In this document: positions 24,476 through 32,124 of the stretch, piece by piece
Layout of the letters: the number at the start of each line of letters is the position of its first letter
Numbering within the stretch: the first letter of the stretch is position 1
Origin: Microbulbifer sp. TB1203
GTDB taxonomy: Bacteria; Pseudomonadota; Gammaproteobacteria; Pseudomonadales; Cellvibrionaceae
Assembly: GCF_030997045.1 (NCBI RefSeq)
Contig: NZ_CP116899.1
Span: 4,426,001 to 4,490,000 of the forward strand
DNA: 64,000 bases
Direction: 5' to 3'
The notes under the pieces: generated by a model
The model's database searches: none
What the model was told of the DNA's origin: nothing
The model's input: the letters and a program-made list of their open reading frames with translations, nothing else
Translations under genes and position numbers: made by a program

Positions 24476-25861
24476 TTATTCCGATGAACTGCCATCCATT
24501 TTCCCAGCGCCTATTAAAAGTCCATCAAGCGTTTGTTGATTATTGACAGCCGGAGTACCGCGTTCAAACACCTCGCCTGTATCCCAAAAGAATGGCAACA
24601 TGCCATTTTCAAGCGACGCCTGGGTGACATATTGAGCGTAATATGCGCGCGACGCGAGATGCTTGGGATAGTCAGTGCAAATCTCCTCTGTACGCGGCCT
24701 TGCTGCGAACTCTCCTAACACAACGGGGATGCCTTGGTCCGCAAATTTTGTTTTCATTTGGGCAAATTTCTCATCAACAAAATCCTCTTGCTCGCGAGTC
24801 GAGTTGCGATAAGTATCAGTTTCCGAATGGTTGCCTTCACCCCAGTAACAAAATACCTGTAAGGTGCCCCAGTCAGCCACTATATCTTCGTCCTGATTGG
24901 TAAAGCTAAATGGGTAAAAATGAACTTCAGCCATTTGGCGACCCGTTACAGTGTCGGACGGCATGACATGCCAATCATTGACAGCCCGATCGATGTCGGT
25001 TCTTGGGCCTTGGATTACCAGCACGCGATAAGCGTTTCTACCGCCCGTCGAACGAACCGCATTTACAAATGTTTGGTGATACATATCAAGAGCGGCTATT
25101 TCGGCTTCTTCCTCAGCATCAGGCTCGTTGGCACTAGCAAACAAGACACGTTCATCGAAGTCACGCAGATGCGTGGCAATCTGCTCCCAGTAGGCTTTTT
25201 GTTTTGCGTTTACAGCTTCTTTCTTTTCTTCGGAAAAATTCCACTCCAACCAACCACCATCCCAATGGATGTTGACGATCACGTAGAGCTCGTTATCCAC
25301 CCCATACTGCACCACTTCCTTCACACGGTTAAGCCAAACGTCACTGATTTTTCCAGTAGTTTGATCAGCATACTGATCCCAGGATACGGGGATCCGAATC
25401 GCATCAAAACCGCTGTCCTTGACCAATTTCACATAAGCTTCAGAAACCATCGGATGGCCCCAGCAAGTCTCTGCCGCTGGCGTGCAACCCGTTGCTTCCA
25501 TTTGGTTTCCTATGTTAGTTCCCAACTTTATCTTGCTGGCAATCTGAACGGCGTCGCTTTCCATTCCCACCATATCCGCGGCGATAGGATTAGTATTATA
25601 GCTCGGATATAGCGCAGACATTCCAGAAGAGCTGGAACTGGATGAGGAACTGCTAGAGCTGGAGCTAGAGCTAGAGCTAGAGCTAGAGCTAGAGCTAGAG
25701 CTAGAGCTAGAGCTGGAGCTAGAGCTGGAGCTAGAGGAGCTGGTACTGCTAGAGCTAGAGGAGCTGGTACTGCTGTCGGAGTTGGAGCCACCGCCCCCTC
25801 CGCCACAGTTTACGATAGAAATGAGTGAGCCGAGAAGCAGCAACGTCTTTAATATTCTCAT
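24476..25861 (-). CDS. GH5 endoglucanase lipoprotein, possibly 3'-truncated
   Basis: This 461-residue protein has a lipobox (ISIVNC, Cys 19), a Gly run, a very long poly-serine linker (about 27-80) and a GH5 catalytic domain. KLGTNIGNQ and FDAIRIPVSW are GH5 strands, the acid/base is E246 in SANEPD, and the nucleophile is E384 in VVLGEFA. It should cleave internal beta-1,4-glucan bonds (cellulase-like). The protein ends GKMDGSSSE, the beginning of what looks like a second serine linker, with no binding module after it. The IS1380 remnant 65 bp downstream may mark the truncation. It stands alone on the minus strand. Confidence 0.88.
   Translation of the reverse strand: MRILKTLLLLGSLISIVNCGGGGGGSNSDSSTSSSSSSSTSSSSSSSSSSSSSSSSSSSSSSSSSSSSSSSSSSSSSSSGMSALYPSYNTNPIAADMVGMESDAVQIASKIKLGTNIGNQMEATGCTPAAETCWGHPMVSEAYVKLVKDSGFDAIRIPVSWDQYADQTTGKISDVWLNRVKEVVQYGVDNELYVIVNIHWDGGWLEWNFSEEKKEAVNAKQKAYWEQIATHLRDFDERVLFASANEPDAEEEAEIAALDMYHQTFVNAVRSTGGRNAYRVLVIQGPRTDIDRAVNDWHVMPSDTVTGRQMAEVHFYPFSFTNQDEDIVADWGTLQVFCYWGEGNHSETDTYRNSTREQEDFVDEKFAQMKTKFADQGIPVVLGEFAARPRTEEICTDYPKHLASRAYYAQYVTQASLENGMLPFFWDTGEVFERGTPAVNNQQTLDGLLIGAGKMDGSSSE
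25662..25709 (-). repeat. Hexanucleotide microsatellite inside the GH5 serine linker
   Basis: Eight perfect GAGCTA units in a row, flanked by near-copies (GAGCTG). They are read on the minus strand as alternating TAG-CTC-phase serine codons, so each unit adds two serines. Because the unit is 6 bp, copy-number changes alter linker length without a frameshift. Confidence 0.85.
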
Positions 25862-26079
25862 TGAGGTGCACCGTGAAATTATTATTAAAGGCCCAGAATA
25901 TTGATTAGCCGCCTCGATTGGGTAGCAGTATAACTAAAAATGCTGTCAAATTGATAAAGTTGCAGAATTTTTGTTAGAAGTTGAAGAGCTGAGGCAAAGT
26001 AACCGTTCATTGTAGGGCGTCATTCACCACGCCAATCTGAAACACTATTCTGGCAACCGTCAACAACACGGAGGCCAAC

Positions 26080-26141
26080 TATGCACAGGTATGGGGTCAG
26101 GCCTTACACAGGTATGGGGTCACAGGTATGGGGTCAGGCCT
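26080..26141. repeat. REP-like GGTATGGGGTCAGGCCT modules
   Basis: Three imperfect tandem units of 'ggtatggggtca(ggcc)' lead directly into the IS4-family element. The same module borders the other two IS copies (28530-28586 and 35157-35173) and appears without a full IS at about 37446. Similar sequences flank REP-associated transposases in many gammaproteobacteria. The remaining part of the 25862-26141 gap shows nothing I recognise. Confidence 0.55.
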
Positions 26142-27698
26142 GAATGGCACTGACTTAAGCGTAAGTTATTGAGTGTGCGGCACATTTTATGCGGCCAGCC
26201 CCATCCGCTGCTTTGGAGGGTGCCCATGTTTTCTCTCATACGCCCTCGCTTGTTCTCGCGGCAGCATCAGGAGCGAATAAGGCTTTGGTCGTCGCTTTAT
26301 CGCTCGTGGCTCAATCCTGCCAGGTCGGTTACCGACGATATTTTTTGCAATCATATGCAACAGCACTAACAACTTCTCATTGTCGCTGATATCAAAAGAG
26401 CGCTGACGGCATGCCTGCCACAGCTGTAGACAGTGCTTGAAGCTCAGTTGGCGAGGAAGAATTTCTGATAGGGATGCCGCCTCAGCCATTATTGTTCTGA
26501 TCAGATTGTGCGCCAGAAAATAGACCCAGATTTCCTTGATGACCATGTCTGGAGTCTTACAGCTTAAAATTTCCATGCCGAGTGTGGTCTTTATGTTGCG
26601 AAAATCAAGCTCAATATGCCAGCGGCTTTTGTATAAATCCTTTATTGCTTTCCTTGGTGCATCGCCTTCAGAGAGAAAGGTTGTAACCAAAATTTTTCCG
26701 CCGACCTTGATCTCACGCATAGTAACGGAGTCCGGCGCAGCACGATAGGAATCTTCTGTCATCCAATTCGGTTTTTGCTTCGGCTTACAATAAGTGACCA
26801 AGTGATCTTTTGGGCCAAGCCTTTTTCCTTTACGAAAGTCAGTCAACTTTTTACGCATCCCATTTTGTTCAAAGATGCAGTCAACTCCCTTCGATACAAG
26901 CTCTGCAAGCAGGAAATAGCTGGGATAACAAGCGTCTCCTATGGCAACATCACCTTCCTCAAAGCAACCGATTATCGACCGTAGAAGCGACTGTTCACCG
27001 CTTCCCTTGCCGCGATAAGGACCTATGCCAGCATCCAAAATGGTCCCGCTGCCCAGGCATACAACTCCGACGATACGACAGATCGGAAAACCAAGCCCTG
27101 GGGCTTGGGCCTGCTGCTGGGGGAAAACCTTTTGGTTTTCCACTGTGTCCGGCATTGTCGTCGTAGTTCCATCTATCAGTTTCACTGGCCGTCCTCGCCA
27201 TTTCCAGTGATCAGAGGCCGTAGCGCTTGTCAGCTTACCGGTGAACCGAACCAGTTCGGAAATCATTTCTAGTGGCAACCTCTTGCGGGCTTTACAGTAG
27301 GCACTGGTACCGGTGCTGATCGGGGGTAAGTCGCCAGTGAGGCGCGCTATGGCAGCTTGATTGACAATATTCTGGCAGGAGCGATCGGCATGCATCGCTT
27401 GCGCCAGGAACATGGAAAGTGTTTCTGTGGGCGGAAAGGTTCGTTCACGATGATCTGGAAGCAGCCCTTCAACAATCTCGAACAGTTCCTTGCTTGTCAG
27501 TAAATTGAAGAAATCGTAGGAATTGGTACGCTCTGCGCATTTCTTGATCCGACACCGTTGAATGCTGGCATGTTTCTTATTAGGATGCATGTAGGCTGGT
27601 CCTCCGTGATTAGCGTTTTGTTTGGTCGCAATTAGCTTATCACGGAACCAGCCTTTCTTTATACTTTTCAAACACTTACGCTTAAGTCAGTGCCATTC
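26142..27698 (-). mobile_element. IS4-family insertion sequence, copy 1
   Basis: This is a 1557-bp element with 25-bp terminal inverted repeats beginning GAATGGCACTGACTTAAGCG at both ends. It is flanked on the left by GGGGTCAGGCCT and on the right by AGGCCTGACCCC. AGGCCT may therefore be a 6-bp target duplication inside one palindromic REP-like target. It is in inverse orientation to copies 2 and 3. It differs from them at two visible bases: one synonymous and one changing Val to Glu near the transposase C-terminus. Confidence 0.9.
26187..27590 (-). CDS. IS4-family DDE transposase (copy 1)
   Basis: About 467 residues if started at the ATG after GGAGG (27588-27590, protein MHPNKKHASIQ). A TTG further up (27671) would lie inside the leader hairpin. 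The catalytic core shows VKLIDGTTTTMPD (first Asp), GDACYPSYFLLAEL (second Asp region) and the IS4 Y-(2)-R-(3)-E-(6)-K signature in YKSRWHIELDFRNIK. It differs from the other two copies by Glu instead of Val in REQARAY(E/V)RKHGHPP. The frame is intact. Confidence 0.9.
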   Translation of the reverse strand: MHPNKKHASIQRCRIKKCAERTNSYDFFNLLTSKELFEIVEGLLPDHRERTFPPTETLSMFLAQAMHADRSCQNIVNQAAIARLTGDLPPISTGTSAYCKARKRLPLEMISELVRFTGKLTSATASDHWKWRGRPVKLIDGTTTTMPDTVENQKVFPQQQAQAPGLGFPICRIVGVVCLGSGTILDAGIGPYRGKGSGEQSLLRSIIGCFEEGDVAIGDACYPSYFLLAELVSKGVDCIFEQNGMRKKLTDFRKGKRLGPKDHLVTYCKPKQKPNWMTEDSYRAAPDSVTMREIKVGGKILVTTFLSEGDAPRKAIKDLYKSRWHIELDFRNIKTTLGMEILSCKTPDMVIKEIWVYFLAHNLIRTIMAEAASLSEILPRQLSFKHCLQLWQACRQRSFDISDNEKLLVLLHMIAKNIVGNRPGRIEPRAIKRRPKPYSLLMLPREQARAYERKHGHPPKQRMGLAA

Positions 27699-27761
27699 AG
27701 GCCTGACCCCGCAGGCGCAGACGTGTGACCCCGCAGACGTGACCGACCCCGCAGACGTGTA
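27699..27761. repeat. Short degenerate tandem repeat GACCCCGCAGACGTG
   Basis: Three to four imperfect copies of GACCCCGCAGACGTG follow the IS right end directly. They may be slipped copies of the right half of the REP-like target (AGGCCTGACCCCGCAGG). No gene is seen between here and 27877. Confidence 0.55.
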
Positions 27762-27876
27762 ACTACATTTTTGTATATTAGACAACTAACAACGCGCTAC
27801 TGTCGAAAAATTTTCCGTCGCGCTCTAAATTTTCCGTAGTGCGCGGCGTAACATTTAGAAGAAGGTTCGGAAAAAT

Positions 27877-28350
27877 ATGGATAAATGGACGGAAGGCGAG
27901 ATTCAGGCTAGAAAAAATATACCCGGGATATCGAAAAAGTATACGCTGTTATTAATTCTACTACTAATTGGGTTTGTCTTTGTATTTTACCTCTACTCAT
28001 GTACTTGTTACTTAGGAGAATCGATTTGCCGAAAAAACGGTCAACTTATCGATAATAAGAACCCTCAAACAATGGATTTAAATTTCTCATTTCTCTCGAT
28101 CCCCGGAAAGGTTGTTTATCCTTGGTCCTCGATAATGCTTAGGGAAGAAGGGAGTGTTAGGTTGAGCCTACTTATTGATAAGGACGGGCTTATAACGAGC
28201 AGTAAAGTAATTACTTCATCAGGATTTCCTTATCTTGATAAGGCAGCCCTAAACTCTATCTCTACATTTTCCGTAAACAAGGAAATTCTAGATGGAGAAA
28301 ATGGCGAAGAAAGAACCATAAAAATTAATTTTGTTCTTTCAGATGAATAA
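27877..28350 (+). CDS. TonB-like C-terminal-domain protein, short form
   Basis: This 157-residue protein has one membrane helix (about 24-42, TLLLILLLIGFVFVFYLY) and a C-terminal domain of about 75 residues that resembles the TonB C-terminus: YPWSSIMLREEGSVRLSL, DKDGLITSSKVITSSGFPYL, DKAALNSI and a final IKINFVLSD strand. TonB couples the proton-motive force to TBDRs. This version lacks the usual proline-rich periplasm-spanning segment and carries a Cys-rich stretch (SCTCYLGESIC) after the helix, so it may not reach the outer membrane. It is a single gene between two IS copies, AT-rich compared with the loci on either side. Confidence 0.68.
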   Translation: MDKWTEGEIQARKNIPGISKKYTLLLILLLIGFVFVFYLYSCTCYLGESICRKNGQLIDNKNPQTMDLNFSFLSIPGKVVYPWSSIMLREEGSVRLSLLIDKDGLITSSKVITSSGFPYLDKAALNSISTFSVNKEILDGENGEERTIKINFVLSDE

Positions 28351-28471
28351 AGATGCAAGAAGGTCAGCAACACAACCCAGATTCAACTTGTAAGTGCATA
28401 TCTTGAAAGGGGTAGAAAAGGCGGCCAGTTGCCCGTAGGCTTCGCGCTTTTTCTCCGGCAAGAGATATACG

Positions 28472-28529
28472 ATGAAGCACTACAAGCAACTGACCTATGA
28501 GCAAAGATGCCAGATTGAAGCGCACAGGG
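28472..28529 (+). pseudogene. N-terminal fragment of an IS30-family transposase
   Basis: ATG 28472 opens with MKHYKQLTYEQRCQIEAHR, the characteristic N-terminus of IS30 transposases. After 19 codons it runs into the REP-like modules (GGGCATGGGGTCA) and loses homology. Upstream (28380-28470) is probably the IS30 left end. Only this stub remains. Confidence 0.72.
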
Positions 28530-28630
28530 CATGGGGTCACGCACGGGCATGGGATCAGGCCTTACGCACGGGCATGGGTCAGGCCTGAATGGCACTGACT
28601 TAAGCGTAAGTGTTTGAAAAGTATAAAGAA

Positions 28631-28692
28631 AGGCTGGTTCCGTGATAAGCTAATTGCGACCAAACAAAACGCTAATCACGGAGGACCAGCCT
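28631..28692 (+). promoter_or_regulatory. SD-masking hairpin in the IS4 leader (copy 2)
   Basis: AGGCTGGTTCCGTGAT (28631-28646) can pair with ATCACGGAGGACCAGCCT (28675-28692), leaving two bulged G. The right arm contains the GGAGG that serves ATG 28695. Identical structures lie in copies 1 and 3. This should limit translation of read-through transcripts. The same idea is established for IS10, IS50 and IS200, but here it is inferred from sequence. Confidence 0.6.
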
Positions 28693-28694
28693 AC

Positions 28695-30098
28695 ATGCAT
28701 CCTAATAAGAAACATGCCAGCATTCAACGGTGTCGGATCAAGAAATGCGCAGAGCGTACCAATTCCTACGATTTCTTCAATTTACTGACAAGCAAGGAAC
28801 TGTTCGAGATTGTTGAAGGGCTGCTTCCAGATCATCGTGAACGAACCTTTCCGCCCACAGAAACACTTTCCATGTTCCTGGCGCAAGCGATGCATGCCGA
28901 TCGCTCCTGCCAGAATATTGTCAATCAAGCTGCCATAGCGCGCCTCACTGGCGACTTACCCCCGATCAGCACCGGTACCAGTGCCTACTGTAAAGCCCGC
29001 AAGAGGTTGCCACTAGAAATGATTTCCGAACTGGTTCGGTTCACCGGTAAGCTGACAAGCGCTACGGCCTCTGATCACTGGAAATGGCGAGGACGGCCAG
29101 TGAAACTGATAGATGGAACTACGACGACAATGCCGGACACAGTGGAAAACCAAAAGGTTTTCCCCCAGCAGCAGGCCCAAGCCCCAGGGCTTGGTTTTCC
29201 GATCTGTCGTATCGTCGGAGTTGTATGCCTGGGCAGCGGGACCATTTTGGATGCTGGCATAGGTCCTTATCGCGGCAAGGGAAGCGGAGAACAGTCGCTT
29301 CTACGGTCGATAATCGGTTGCTTTGAGGAAGGTGATGTTGCCATAGGAGACGCTTGTTATCCCAGCTATTTCCTGCTTGCAGAGCTTGTATCGAAGGGAG
29401 TTGACTGCATCTTTGAACAAAATGGGATGCGTAAAAAGTTGACTGACTTTCGTAAAGGAAAAAGGCTTGGCCCAAAAGATCACTTGGTCACTTATTGTAA
29501 GCCGAAGCAAAAACCGAATTGGATGACAGAAGATTCCTATCGTGCTGCGCCGGACTCCGTTACTATGCGTGAGATCAAGGTCGGCGGAAAAATTTTGGTT
29601 ACAACCTTTCTCTCTGAAGGCGATGCACCAAGGAAAGCAATAAAGGATTTATACAAAAGCCGCTGGCATATTGAGCTTGATTTTCGCAACATAAAGACCA
29701 CACTCGGCATGGAAATTTTAAGCTGTAAGACTCCAGACATGGTCATCAAGGAAATCTGGGTCTATTTTCTGGCGCACAATCTGATCAGAACAATAATGGC
29801 TGAGGCGGCATCCCTATCAGAAATTCTTCCTCGCCAACTGAGCTTCAAGCACTGTCTACAGCTGTGGCAGGCATGCCGTCAGCGCTCTTTTGATATCAGC
29901 GACAATGAGAAGTTGTTAGTGCTGTTGCATATGATTGCAAAAAATATCGTCGGTAACCGACCTGGCAGGATTGAGCCACGAGCGATAAAGCGACGACCAA
30001 AGCCTTATTCGCTCCTGATGCTGCCGCGAGAACAAGCGAGGGCGTATGTGAGAAAACATGGGCACCCTCCAAAGCAGCGGATGGGGCTGGCCGCATAA
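28695..30098 (+). CDS. IS4-family DDE transposase (copy 2)
   Basis: 467 residues, from the ATG 10 bases after GGAGG. The IS4 YREK signature (YKSRWHIELDFRNIK) and the Asp-containing strands (KLIDGTTTT, GDACYPSY) are intact. The C-terminus is REQARAYVRKHGHPPKQRMG, with Val where copy 1 has Glu. Two of three copies carry Val, so Val is probably ancestral and copy 1 derived. Confidence 0.92.
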   Translation: MHPNKKHASIQRCRIKKCAERTNSYDFFNLLTSKELFEIVEGLLPDHRERTFPPTETLSMFLAQAMHADRSCQNIVNQAAIARLTGDLPPISTGTSAYCKARKRLPLEMISELVRFTGKLTSATASDHWKWRGRPVKLIDGTTTTMPDTVENQKVFPQQQAQAPGLGFPICRIVGVVCLGSGTILDAGIGPYRGKGSGEQSLLRSIIGCFEEGDVAIGDACYPSYFLLAELVSKGVDCIFEQNGMRKKLTDFRKGKRLGPKDHLVTYCKPKQKPNWMTEDSYRAAPDSVTMREIKVGGKILVTTFLSEGDAPRKAIKDLYKSRWHIELDFRNIKTTLGMEILSCKTPDMVIKEIWVYFLAHNLIRTIMAEAASLSEILPRQLSFKHCLQLWQACRQRSFDISDNEKLLVLLHMIAKNIVGNRPGRIEPRAIKRRPKPYSLLMLPREQARAYVRKHGHPPKQRMGLAA

Positions 30099-30143
30099 AA
30101 TGTGCCGCACACTCAATAACTTACGCTTAAGTCAGTGCCATTC

Positions 30144-30342
30144 GGGTCAGGCCTTATAATTCACACAGTACGTGTAAAATGTAAGGCCCGAATGGCACCT
30201 TCACCTTGACCCGAATGGCTGTGTCGGTCAGCACCCGGCCAAGGACGTGACCGCGCTGACGCCCCGCGTCTGGAACGAAAAGTTTGCTGACAAGCCTCTG
30301 CGATCAGACATCTACGGCTGGGGCAATGATGCCGCAGAATGA
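30144..30342 (+). other. REP-like module followed by a short coding remnant of unknown origin
   Basis: The stretch begins with GGGTCAGGCCTTATAATTC and an inverted GGCCCGAATGGCACC. From about 30202 a frame without a start reads to a stop near 30342, ending RVWNEKFADKPLRSDIYGWG and NDAAE. The composition is protein-like, but I do not recognise the family. It looks like the 3' end of a gene removed by rearrangement next to the IS. Nothing else is seen before the gene at 30432. Confidence 0.35.
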
Positions 30343-30431
30343 GCGGTTGCACGCAGAATGACTCTGGCGTTCCGATGGTAGTTAGTTCAGACTCTGCAGT
30401 CTTTTGCAGCTTTGAAAGGGATCAATTCTGA

Positions 30432-30797
30432 ATGCGGATCGCGATTTCGATAATAATCCTCTCCACCATGGGGTGTGCAACCTATAACCCGACCATGAAC
30501 TTCACTCGAGACGATTTGCCTGAAGACGCGCAGGATGCGCTGTTTGCGCAGGACAAGGGCGAATGTGTGGATGCAACCCTCTCCGTATTCGGGGAAAGCC
30601 CGGTTTACGGTGTGTATTCAGAACCCTACAGGGGCCACGATGGCGGGTACTACTCAGTTATTGCGAGCACCAATAGAAGCTCCCAGCTGCAGAAGTATAT
30701 GAAAGATACAGCATCTCTCAACAAGGTTAAAATCCAGCGCGACACCATGTACCTCCAGTGTATGGAGACGCGCGGGTGGCGTAAAACAGGCATCTGA
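30432..30797 (+). CDS. Small lipoprotein of unknown function
   Basis: This 121-residue protein has a clear lipoprotein signal (IIILSTMGC, Cys 15) and a mature part of about 106 residues. Conserved-looking features are the Cys pair in KGECVDATLS and MYLQCMETRGWRKT; an 'LQCM..RGW' ending is common in small proteobacterial lipoproteins. No enzymatic motif is seen. It lies between IS copy 2 and the XRE pair in the accessory region. After it, 30798-31022 holds a GGAAAGGGGAAAAACGGG stretch that resembles REP-associated sequence, and no gene. Confidence 0.65.
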   Translation: MRIAISIIILSTMGCATYNPTMNFTRDDLPEDAQDALFAQDKGECVDATLSVFGESPVYGVYSEPYRGHDGGYYSVIASTNRSSQLQKYMKDTASLNKVKIQRDTMYLQCMETRGWRKTGI

Positions 30798-31022
30798 CCC
30801 CCGTAGCTGTTGCTCGTTCGGGCACGGAAAGGGGAAAAACGGGATTAAAAATGGGGGCGTATTAGGACAGCGACGCCAGCTTTATGGTTCGCAAGTACGG
30901 CTTTAACCCTGACGCGAAAGACGTCTCCTATGTCCTCAGATTGAAAAAAGGCGCCAGGGGCACCTTGGTAACGCGTTGATAGGGTCGGACTCGATAGATC
31001 GGGAAGGGGGAGGTTTTCCTTG

Positions 31023-31072
31023 ACCGACTCACTTGGGAGACGCCACCCGAAAGAGTGGCTCATGCCTAGAAC
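31023..31072. repeat. Dispersed repeat module B
   Basis: CCGACTCACTTGGGAGACGC followed by a GCCAC/GTGGC hairpin and CCTAGAAC matches 24102-24150 almost base for base. It lies just downstream of the minus-strand XRE gene. Confidence 0.65.
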
Positions 31073-31102
31073 TGTCGTGTTATGCGGGCGGGTAAAGGAA
31101 AA

Positions 31103-31339
31103 TCAGGAGATTTCCAATTCTCCCCCGTTAACAACCCATTCAACTGAAACATCGAGAGTCTCAGCAAAAGCCGATAGCTCGTAAACGTACATATTGCGTT
31201 CGCCTCGCTCAATTTTTCCCAACGTCGATTGATTCATATCAATACCGTATTCCTGAAGAGCTATCGCAAGATCGATCTGACGCATATTCTTTCTCAAACG
31301 GGCCATTTTTATTCGCTTGCCGAACTGCGTTTTGTCCAT
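31103..31339 (-). CDS. XRE-family HTH regulator
   Basis: This 78-residue Cro/CI-type DNA-binding protein reads MDKTQFGKRIKMARLRKNMR, then an HTH (QIDLAIALQEYGIDMNQSTLGKIERGERN) and ELSAFAETLDVSVEWVV. ATG 31339 is preceded by GAGGACAGGCT. A longer frame from 31390 would run through the operator and is unlikely. It is divergent from the gene at 31488 with operator-like palindromes between them, so it probably represses itself and its neighbour. Confidence 0.82.
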   Translation of the reverse strand: MDKTQFGKRIKMARLRKNMRQIDLAIALQEYGIDMNQSTLGKIERGERNMYVYELSAFAETLDVSVEWVVNGGELEIS

Positions 31340-31405
31340 AGCCTGTCCTCGGGGGATTTGATCAGGCCACTTTTTACCATCTTCAGACAATCGATACTTG
31401 ATATA

Positions 31406-31436
31406 TTAGACTTTAATAGTCTAAAATAGACTATTA
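31406..31436. promoter_or_regulatory. Overlapping operator palindromes (TAGACT half-sites)
   Basis: TTAGACT-TTAAT-AGTCTAA (31406-31424) overlaps TAATAGTCTA-AAA-TAGACTATTA (31414-31436). Both are perfect. Three alternating half-sites between the divergent XRE gene and the 31488 gene fit binding of two regulator dimers. Confidence 0.65.
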
Positions 31437-31487
31437 AGATCAATAAATAACACTTATCTCCTTAAAAAGGCGCGGCAAGGAGGAGCT

Positions 31488-31793
31488 ATGTATAAACCGG
31501 AGTTAGAGCCTATAACGGAAGAGTCTCTGATATCTCATGATATGTTGCATCTTTATGATGAGGTCGCCGAGTTCAATGATTACTGTGCATTTTTATGCGA
31601 TGCAGTTGCATGCTTGGTCGTAGAAAGTGATTGTATCGATAAGGCCACCGCTCACGGGCTTGGTCGATTTTCGGATGATATAAAACGGGGGATGGATGCG
31701 CTTAAGTCAAAGTTGAGGCAGATCCATGAAAAGGAATATACTCATCGTCAAACTTCAAAAAAGGCTGCCCTTTGCCCTGAAGACACCCCTTAG
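31488..31793 (+). CDS. Small acidic protein, partner of the XRE gene (unknown function)
   Basis: 101 residues, with a strong SD (AAGGAGG, 31477-31483). The protein is acidic at the N-terminus and likely helical at the C-terminus (LGRFSDDIKRGMDALKSKLRQ). I do not recognise the family. The divergent arrangement with an XRE repressor and shared operators suggests a two-gene module, perhaps an antitoxin-regulated or plasmid-type accessory pair. No toxin motif is visible. From 31794 to 32124 there is no gene, only repeats. Confidence 0.6.
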   Translation: MYKPELEPITEESLISHDMLHLYDEVAEFNDYCAFLCDAVACLVVESDCIDKATAHGLGRFSDDIKRGMDALKSKLRQIHEKEYTHRQTSKKAALCPEDTP

Positions 31794-31859
31794 CGACAAC
31801 TACGACGTTTTCGAAATCGCTCGGAGCGAACTCCTTGTTGAATTCGGAAATGGACTAAG

Positions 31860-31980
31860 CTTTGCGTGGCACACTCATTTTCTGCTGGCTCATGCAGCTG
31901 GAATGTATAACCAGTATTCTGCGTAAATGACGATACGGTGCAATAGCAGTGGCGCGAAAAGCTTTTTCTTTGGTGGGTGC
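31860..31980. repeat. Dispersed repeat module C
   Basis: AGCTTTGCGTGGC ... CTGGCTCATGCAGCTGGAAT ... TATAACCAGTATTCTGCG ... ACGATACGGTGCAATAGCAG ... GGCGCGAAAAGCTTTTT. The same 120-bp unit, with small changes, occurs at about 39047-39165 and 40160-40275. All copies lie in the accessory region, each in the non-coding gap after a small gene. Confidence 0.65.
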
Positions 31981-32000
31981 TAGAGTTCCTAGAGTTCGCT

Positions 32001-32101
32001 ATAACCTTGACGTGTCGGGGGGTTGAGGGCATTCTGTGTGAAATTTCACTAGAAGATATCGGCTTGGGAGGAAGTGGCCTATATATAAATAAATGTTAGG
32101 C
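32001..32101. repeat. Partial module A ending in an attC-like core GTTAGGC
   Basis: ACCTTGACGTG ... GGGCATTCTGTGTGAAATTT matches module A (24033-24090, 37640-37686). Then AGATATCGGC, AGTGGC and TATATAAATAAATGTTAGGC follow, as at 37681-37737. GTTAGGC (32095-32101) equals the 3' consensus of integron attC sites and lies 24 bases before the next gene, as in a gene cassette. A matching 5' half is not clear, so attC status is tentative. Confidence 0.45.
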
Positions 32102-32124
32102 TCTATCTCTCTAAGGCTTTAACC

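Larger units (their letters stand above)
28587..30143 (+). mobile_element. IS4-family insertion sequence, copy 2
   Basis: 1557 bp, with the same 25-bp terminal inverted repeats as copy 1. The left flank is GGGTCAGGCCT and the right flank is GGGTCAGGCCT in the same direction, which may be an 11-bp direct repeat of the target. It is apparently identical to copy 3 and inverted relative to copy 1, so recombination between copies could invert or delete 27.7-28.6 kb or the 30-35 kb cassette region. Confidence 0.9.

Noticed and set aside
25640..25780. Repeat array as a possible CRISPR
   Set aside because: Units are 6 bp, directly adjacent without spacers, and encode serines of the GH5 linker. No CRISPR array or cas gene is seen in the window.
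28614..28694. Upstream TTG start for the IS4 transposase
   Set aside because: It would place the start inside the leader hairpin without SD, and the ATG after GGAGG gives a normal N-terminus.
31726..31926. 66-codon frame after the 31488 gene
   Set aside because: It overlaps the real gene in another frame and runs into the non-coding module C, which recurs elsewhere without that frame.
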